A DNA stretch of 64,000 bases from Nageia nagi (Eukaryota; Pinophyta): NCBI GenBank assembly GCA_050084985.1, contig JBITNC010000001.1, positions 106,888,001 through 106,952,000 of the forward strand. The letters run 5' to 3'. Both the position numbers and the translations under genes were made by a program. Below the pieces are notes generated by a model, which was not told the DNA's origin, did not search any database, and saw only the letters and a program-made list of their open reading frames with translations. Positions within the stretch are counted from its first letter, which is position 1. Every line of letters begins with the position of its first letter. Of the stretch, positions 57,896 through 64,000 are shown piece after piece.

Positions 57896-58860
57896 AAAAG
57901 CCTTTGATTTTCATCCATTTTAGATGATTCTAAATCTATGAAAAGCTAATTAGGGGAAAACCACTAGGTGGGTATCTATAAATTTTTGAATATGGCACCT
58001 TGTTTGGTCATAATGAGCAAAAATTAGAATTAAAAAACCCTATTTTTTATAAATTTGATTTTCAAAATTCTTGCAATCTAGAACAAATATGAATAAGGGA
58101 TTATTTCTCTAGTTTTTTTAGCATGAAATGAGTAAATTTAAACTATCAATTCAAATCATTTCATACAATTGAATAAATTTTAAAATTTACCCAAAAATTG
58201 ACCAAAATATGTATAAACTCTTCAAAAAATGCAAAAAATTCAAAGCAAAGGGTTGGAAGGCCTACCTAGAGTACAAGGTGTGGTTTTCTAATGCTAATGG
58301 GAGCTCGAGGTACCTCATTCCCACCATGTTCAATTGGTATATTTTCTTCTTCAAAATTCACACTTGCCAAATGGTCAAAATGAGTCAAAAATGGTAACTT
58401 TTGACTCTTATTTCACTTATTTTGATAATTAATGCTAAAATTGCTATATTTGATTAAATTCATGTTTAATGCCTTTCAAAAATTATTATTCGCATCATAA
58501 AAATCCTTTATTTTCTTCAAAATACCAAATAGGGATAATTTCATTAAAAATAAAAATTCGCACTATACACACAACTTTACCTTTTTCCAACAATCTTGTA
58601 TTTTCCACATCATTCAAAATAATATAGTTTGAGGGGAGGGGTAACACCTTTCTAATTCAAAATTGAAAAATTTTAAATCTTTTTACTTCAAAAATTACAA
58701 ATATTTCAAAAATTAAATGTTTCTAATTTTTTCAAAATTTCAAAGTTAAAAATGCAAGATTTCAATTTTTTCAAATGAAAAAAGGCTCTAATTTTTCAAA
58801 ATGCAAAAGTTCAAAAATTTCAATTTTTTTAGCAAGACTATGTGTTTGCTAGTAAGTCTA
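57896..58860. other. AT-rich spacer
   Basis: No supported gene. 58620-58830 is an A/T-rich low-complexity stretch of CAAAATTTC-like words. Confidence 0.45.
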
Positions 58861-58865
58861 CATGC

Positions 58866-59300
58866 TTACTATTTCATGAATGCTTTGCATAGGTTTGATG
58901 TAAATAATCATCAAAAACTATATAAGTGGTTCAAAATCCTACTTCAAAAACTCTTTGCATAGGTTTGATGTAAATAATCATAAAATACTATATATGTAGT
59001 TCAAAGTTTTAAATTCATGAATACTTTGCATAGGTTTGATGTAAACAATCATCAAATACTATATAAGTGGTTCAAAGTCCTACTTCATGAACACTTTACA
59101 TAGGTTTGATGTAAACAATCATCAAATAATATATAAGTGGTTCAAAATTCCATGTCACAAATAATTTTGCATAGGTTTAGTGGGCATCAAATACTATATA
59201 AGTTAGTTCAAATTTCACTTTTTTAAAAATGTCATGAACAACTTTTCATAGGTTTGGTAGGCATCAAATACTATATAAGTTGGTTCAAAATTTACACCTT
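58866..59300. repeat. ~70-bp tandem array, six units, TATA-like motif in each
   Basis: The core CTTTGCATAGGTTTGATG (variants) begins at 58883, 58953, 59024, 59094, about 59163 and about 59241, giving spacings of 70, 71, 70, 69 and 78 bp. Every unit also carries a string like TACTATATAAGTGGTTCAAA. The last two units share a GGGCATC/AGGCATC variant. The array is AT-rich and non-coding. Confidence 0.92.
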
Positions 59301-59925
59301 TTTTAAAATAATTCCAAAATGGTTTAGGGTTTAAATTGTTGAAATGTACATTCAGATTTCTATTCATATTTGTTTAAATTTTACACTTTTTTATACTTCA
59401 CAAGCTTAATTCATAATGTTGTCTAATTTCTAATATCTTAATGAGCAAAAAGCTAAATATTTCCTAAAAAGCTAAAATATTTCAAAAGGAGCTAAAATAA
59501 CTTAAAAGTCAAATAAAGTGCAAAAGTGGGTATATAGACATATTGGACTTAAGTTTTAGAATATGTATAAGACATACTGAAAAATTAGAATTTCCCTCTT
59601 TCAACTCATTTTCTCTTGCTCACTTATGATTTTTTTTATCAAAATTGATCCAAGATTGTATGCCAAGGTTTGGAAGGATTCAAGGGTTTACACTCTAATT
59701 ATCCATCAATTCTCTTTAAGTTACTTCACATGGATGATTGGTAACTTATGCATGGTTAATTTATGATAAATTATACATTATATTGCACATATTATTGTAT
59801 GTTCAAGGCTTTTGGAGGTTTGAAGTCACTCACTATGGAAAATCTTTGAATTCTCAACATTTGTATCCTCTCCAAAATTGAGAGCATATAGTATATTTGT
59901 AGGATAAATATCATAATAATTGTAT
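59301..59925. other. AT-rich spacer
   Basis: No gene seen. 59440-59520 has three closely spaced GCTAAAATATTTC-like words. Confidence 0.45.
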
Positions 59926-59929
59926 TTTA

Positions 59930-60520
59930 ATCAAAATTCATCATATTTTCTCTATTAGAATCATAGATATATGGTGTAATTATATTATTAGCCTCGTGGT
60001 TATCCTTAGATCCTTTGGATATAAGGATCTTTAACATTTGCTGGGTTTGAAATATATTGAAGGTTTTAAATCATAATTATGGTTCAATTGCATAATTGTA
60101 TGGATAAATCTATATTAAATTGATATAGAATCATTATAAATTGTCTAAAGGACATGTAGGCATACACACTTTGTACAATAGGAATCCCTAATTTCATTTT
60201 CTTCATTGATTGGATGTTAGGGGGCTCACATTTGCTTTTGGAGTGAGGCAACTCACTCTAAGCTTATTTAGATACCTTAAGGGGCCTAAATTTGAGGTCC
60301 CCCTACCTTTGGTTAGATGAATTTAGGTTTCATATCACCATTCTCAATTCTTGAAGCTTAATTTAAATTTTGAAACATACCTTTACCATATTCTTGCATC
60401 ATTCATATTAAGAAAAGCATAAGTTATATATAATATTTAAGATCTTATGTGTGCTAATATCTTACGTATGTTTAGAACTATAGGGAATGATTTTTTGGGT
60501 GTACATTAAATGGTTAAGAA
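59930..60520. repeat. ~600-bp repeat, inverted partner of 36.89-37.50 kb
   Basis: See 36890-37500. This copy reads in the opposite orientation, from GAATCATAGATATATGG at 59955 to CATTAAATGG near 60512. Its right end coincides with the place where the minus-strand gypsy gag frame stops being readable. Confidence 0.75.
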
Positions 60521-60529
60521 AGAGATTTA

Positions 60530-61420
60530 CGAATTTCTTAAAACTAAACAAACTATGTTGAGGCAATGCATTGTAGTAATTTATAGCTTACTCCCCAAGG
60601 GTCATTGGAAAAGTCCTCAATAATAGTATATCATCATTTGCTATTTGATAGCAAGCATATTTTAAGTGCCTCAAGTGCTATTTTGGATCCTTTTTGGTTT
60701 TAAATTTTCTAATCTTGGGCACTTCAAAATTTCTTGGATATGGTCTCCTAGGAACCCATAGATTGATTGGCTCATTGCAAATCTCCCCATAACTGATTTT
60801 AGAAAGCCCTTGGTTGGTAGATTTTACCTCTAGCTCTTGTAGCATTTTCATAATTCTATCCTCATTACTCATAGAGGACTGATTTTATTGTGCAAGATAC
60901 TTCCTATATTGTTCCCACTAATTATCTTGACCATTTGGATTATTATATTACCCTTGATTTGGTCCTCCTCATGACTGATTATGATATGGTACATTTGGAT
61001 TGTATAACCAACCCACTTCCCTCTCAATGAATGTGTATTAGGATTATAAAAGTTACCTTTCTACCCTAAAGACCTCCCATGTATATTTTACCCATAGATT
61101 TGTTTCATATTTTACCCTTGGCCTTGTTGTGCACCTTGATACTAATTTTTCATATTTAACCCATAAGATGTTTGTGCATTTTGATTTTGATTTTGTTGAG
61201 CATTTTGATATTAACTTTGCACTACATAGAGATGTTGTTGCATTTTCTTCATTAGCTTTTGTAGTGCCTATATATTGGATGGAGTTGCATTATCTTATAG
61301 AGGATTCCCTTGGGTTTGAGTTTTGCTAACTTATGCTCCACTTTGGTTTTGCATGTAATTTTATAACGCACTTTTGAAATAAGAGGTGTTATGGAGAGAA
61401 ATATTTTGGAAGTTTGCCAT
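60530..61420 (-). pseudogene. Ty3/gypsy (Tat/Ogre-like) gag fragment
   Basis: On the minus strand an Asn/Gln-rich stretch (about 61300-60930: repeated QNAQQ, NQNQNAQ and NNPNGQDN-type pieces) is followed by MSNEDRIMKMLQELEVKS (60872 down) and by the gag core VPKIRKFKTKKDPK, then HLRHLKYACYQIANDD and LRTFPMTLGE and INYYN blocks to about 60540. This matches the K.PKF.K.DG..DP..H...F......D......FP.SL...A..W... pattern of plant Tat/Ogre/Athila gag. Stops stand where Gln or Trp is expected. The capsid core is cut at 60.52 kb, at the boundary of the inverted repeat, and no pol follows. Confidence 0.75.
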
Positions 61421-63000
61421 ATTTTGATGTTGCATGTTTTGATTATTTGGTTTGTGATGCACAAATGTTTGGCCAAGGTCTACACAATCATCAAGATTAA
61501 CTTGGTTGAAGGTATTAAGAATAGGTTCATGCATTTTTGCATTTGGATTTATCTTCCATGTCCCTTGGTTGGGTGGAACTTATGAATTAGAAGTGGCATC
61601 ATTTAGAATATTTGGTTGATTTTGGGTGGAAATGTCTTAAAAATAATTTGGCTAATTTGAACTTGTTTCCATTTGAAATGGAGGAGACAATAGTTTTTGT
61701 ATAATATTTTAGCATTGAGTTTTGGAAAGTTTATTGCATAACTTTTGGGGATTGTTGGAGAACACTTTGGTTATCTTAAGATAACCTGCTATTAAATTTC
61801 TTTTGTGCCTTTTGAATATTGTGTTGGAAATTTTGTAAGTTAATATTTAGCTTTATGTTTTGCACAATAGGAGGTTCTTTGGGAGGGTATGACACTTTAA
61901 AGATGAATTTTTGGATGGTAAGCAAGCTATAATCTTGTGGAGGGAATCAACCTTAGCCAACATTTTGTGTTATGGCCCTCCTTATTTTTTTTTCCTTGTG
62001 TTAGGTGTGGGGCACTAGTTGGCATTATTTTTTCAATTAATAAAAAAGTTTCAAATTATTTAATGACACTACAATCATCAACAACTTTATGAAGGCCTAT
62101 CATCAAAAATTATTAAAAATTGAGTAGACATCCATTTGGACATATTTGAGTTTCCTTGGTTATAAATAAAAGGGTGGAACATTAAGAAAAATAACTACTT
62201 ATCTATCATTTATTATTTCATTCTTGTTATTCTCAAGCTTGGGTATAGTGTTACATGAAGAAAAGAAGTCTTTTTTACCTCTCCAAGTCAAGGTGCATTC
62301 TTTTGTATTTTTGTAAAAATAATACCTAGTTAAAGTAGTCCTATTTTGATGTATTTAATGAGTTGTATGTAAGTAATATTTGACAAAATTTCATAGAATT
62401 AATTATTGTTAGAAGACATAGTGGCTAAACATGTTGCATGCGAAGGTTGGTATCATGTTCTTTCTTTAAAAAGTAAAGAAGTGGGATTTTCTTTTATTAT
62501 TTTTCCTTTATGTAGATCTAGGTGTGGAAAGTTATGAGTACAAATATATTTTATGACATTTTGATGGGACTAGTCAAATAATTTCTATCACTAAGTAATT
62601 AAGTTATCCCTTCTCCTTTGGAGCCCGTGGAGTAGAGCGCTCTCTTTCCCTTCTTAAAACAAGGTGCCCTTCTAGCTCTTGTATATTATTTGAATTGAAT
62701 AGTTTCTATTTGTTTTGACAAAGACTAGAATAATTATTATTTCTCTTATAAACTTATGAATGTGAAAATCAAACATAGGAAATTTAATATCACCATGGCT
62801 CACAAATAATTCAAACTCTTTTTATTATCTTTTGAATTTCTTTAGAACCCACGTGATACATTTGTTACTCATATTTATTACTTATTTACGTTCACGTCAT
62901 TTTGTGTGTGGAAATGTATTCTGGTCAATCTATTACAGGAGTTTGTACTGTTTACTATTTTATATTGTAGAGTTAACCACATACAGAGGATTGCTATTTT
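61421..63000. other. AT-rich DNA, no assignable feature
   Basis: I see no supported gene. 62610-62690 is a slightly GC-richer patch (GGAGCCCGTGGAGTAGAGCG) without recognisable meaning; it does not fold into a tRNA that I can see. 61.4-61.9 kb may be further N-terminal gag leader. Confidence 0.4.
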
Positions 63001-63009
63001 CCTCCATTC

Positions 63010-63288
63010 TTATGATAACCTTGCTAAAAGAGAGATGGGTGCTGGATTTGGTCCTCCGCTTACTACATAGCTCGTAATCTTCAACTCGGATATAATCCCA
63101 ATCCCATAGATGGATCCCATACCTCCCTTGCAAGCTCTACTGATGGTGTAGACTGATTTCTTGAGCTTGCACCCTAGAACGTGACTACAAAATGCTGGTA
63201 AAAATGCTTGCCTTTCTAGAAAAGATATTGATTGGTCATTTGAGTAGTCCATGAGGATCAACGTGTTAATTCTGAATGATGTCCACAT
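63010..63288 (-). CDS. Unidentified open frame, doubtful
   Basis: A 92-codon open frame on the minus strand in a patch of more balanced composition and with several CpGs, unusual in this window. It contains SFLERQAFLPAFCSHVLGCK, a GGMGSIYGIGIISELKI piece and SGGPNPAPISLLARL. I do not recognise it. It could be an exon of a decayed or unannotated gene, part of a younger element, or chance. The frame is bounded by stops and I see no convincing splice signals. Treat as low confidence. Confidence 0.2.
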   Translation of the reverse strand: MWTSFRINTLILMDYSNDQSISFLERQAFLPAFCSHVLGCKLKKSVYTISRACKGGMGSIYGIGIISELKITSYVVSGGPNPAPISLLARLS

Positions 63289-63299
63289 TGTCTTGAGGT

Positions 63300-64000
63300 T
63301 TCAGTAAGAACAAAGTAAAATTAGTGATTTGCAGCATGTTATGTTGTTTAGTAATTGATATATTATTGAATGATATTGCTGACAGTTGTAGAATCAAGTG
63401 TAATAGTAAGAATACGAAGAAGCAAAGTCCAATACCAAACATTATAGAGAAGGGATAAATCAGGAGAGGTTTAATAATAGATATTATAAGTCATAAGATT
63501 TTATGGTGATATGATTGAATTAAAGTAAAAATATTACATGAAAGAGGTAAGTTACTAAGGTATCCTAGTATCTAATGTATAATTATGGATATGGATTAAT
63601 ATCAATATTTTTAAATTAAATGGATCAATAATATAATTAGTAAATATTTAATTATTATTAGGTGTTGTCTTCAAATAATGGCTTTTCTTAGAATTCATCT
63701 ATGAATAAATAATGATGATGACTCATGAAAATCTTGTATGTAATAAATTGGATTTTCATATTATGGTTTGGCATGAAATCAAGAGTGTTAGTTAAATTAC
63801 TTGAGTTTCAAGATCTTAATATGCAATAAGAACTTATTATTTTTTATGAATGAAATTAATTATGCGAGAAAGGAAGGGAGGTAGTTTGAAAAGGACCTAA
63901 AATCCTCTTGAGGTCTAAATTTAGTAAGATTAAATATCATATTGCATACATACGGTCAAATTAAGAATGGGTTTGTCCTGATCCTTCTCCCTCCTAGTAC
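63300..64000. other. AT-rich DNA to the window end
   Basis: No gene or repeat boundary is seen. Confidence 0.4.

Noticed and set aside
58866-59300. CRISPR-like array of evenly spaced repeats
   Set aside because: Whole 70-bp units are similar, there are no unique spacers between short identical repeats, and the context is eukaryotic repeat DNA.
62600-62700. Possible tRNA in the GC-richer patch
   Set aside because: No cloverleaf with T-loop GGTTCRA and acceptor pairing could be drawn.

Overview
This window looks like intergenic DNA from a large, repeat-filled seed-plant genome. Outside one young element it is very AT-rich and poor in CpG, and almost every recognisable protein similarity is to a retrotransposon. 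The families are plant ones: Ty1/copia with a Met-tRNA primer site, Tat/Ogre-like and chromodomain Ty3/gypsy, and L1-type LINEs with a DUF4283-like ORF1. The species cannot be fixed from sequence alone. A gymnosperm or a large-genome monocot would both fit. I see no convincing host gene, tRNA, rRNA or CRISPR.

Layout. 1-1.33 kb is a ~300-bp tandem array. 2.8-4.96 kb is a decayed Ty3/gypsy pol (+). About 5.7-7.6 kb is a decayed L1 (+). 7.65-10.74 kb is a Ty1/copia relic (+) interrupted by a 311-bp MITE. 10.74-15.9 kb is a copia relic of related type in the opposite orientation. 15.9-18.95 kb is mostly unassigned. 18.96-21.0 kb is the 3' end of a copia (+) with its LTR. 21-23.3 kb holds A-rich and G-rich non-coding DNA, followed by a related LTR (-) and an L1 3' fragment (+). 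25.47-26.64 kb is T-rich and telomere-like. 26.67-30.3 kb is another copia (-). 30.3-33.15 kb is a chromodomain gypsy (-). 33.15-40.9 kb is mostly repeats and microsatellites, and 40.9-42.6 kb holds a decayed unidentified reading frame (-).

The best-preserved object is a Sirevirus-like Ty1/copia element on the minus strand, 45512-55042. It has two 2.09-kb LTRs (about 12 differences by eye), a 5-bp target duplication (ATCTT), a Met-tRNA primer site, a polypurine tract and gag-pol reading frames broken only by one TGA and one frameshift that I can see. It is inserted in the endonuclease region of an older L1 (42.6-57.0 kb, minus), whose reading frame resumes on the other side. Its LTRs carry a dense array of TCCGGA palindromes with bZIP-like TGACGTCA sites upstream of the TATA box, and a 31-bp/155-bp higher-order tandem array downstream of it.

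57-64 kb contains a 70-bp tandem array with a TATA-like string in nearly every unit, a ~600-bp segment that is an inverted copy of 36.9-37.5 kb, a Tat/Ogre-like gag fragment (-), and low-information AT-rich DNA to the end. The elements do not cooperate as a pathway. They record successive insertion, nesting and decay, and many in-frame stops sit where related proteins have Gln, Trp or Arg, as expected from deamination of methylated cytosine.
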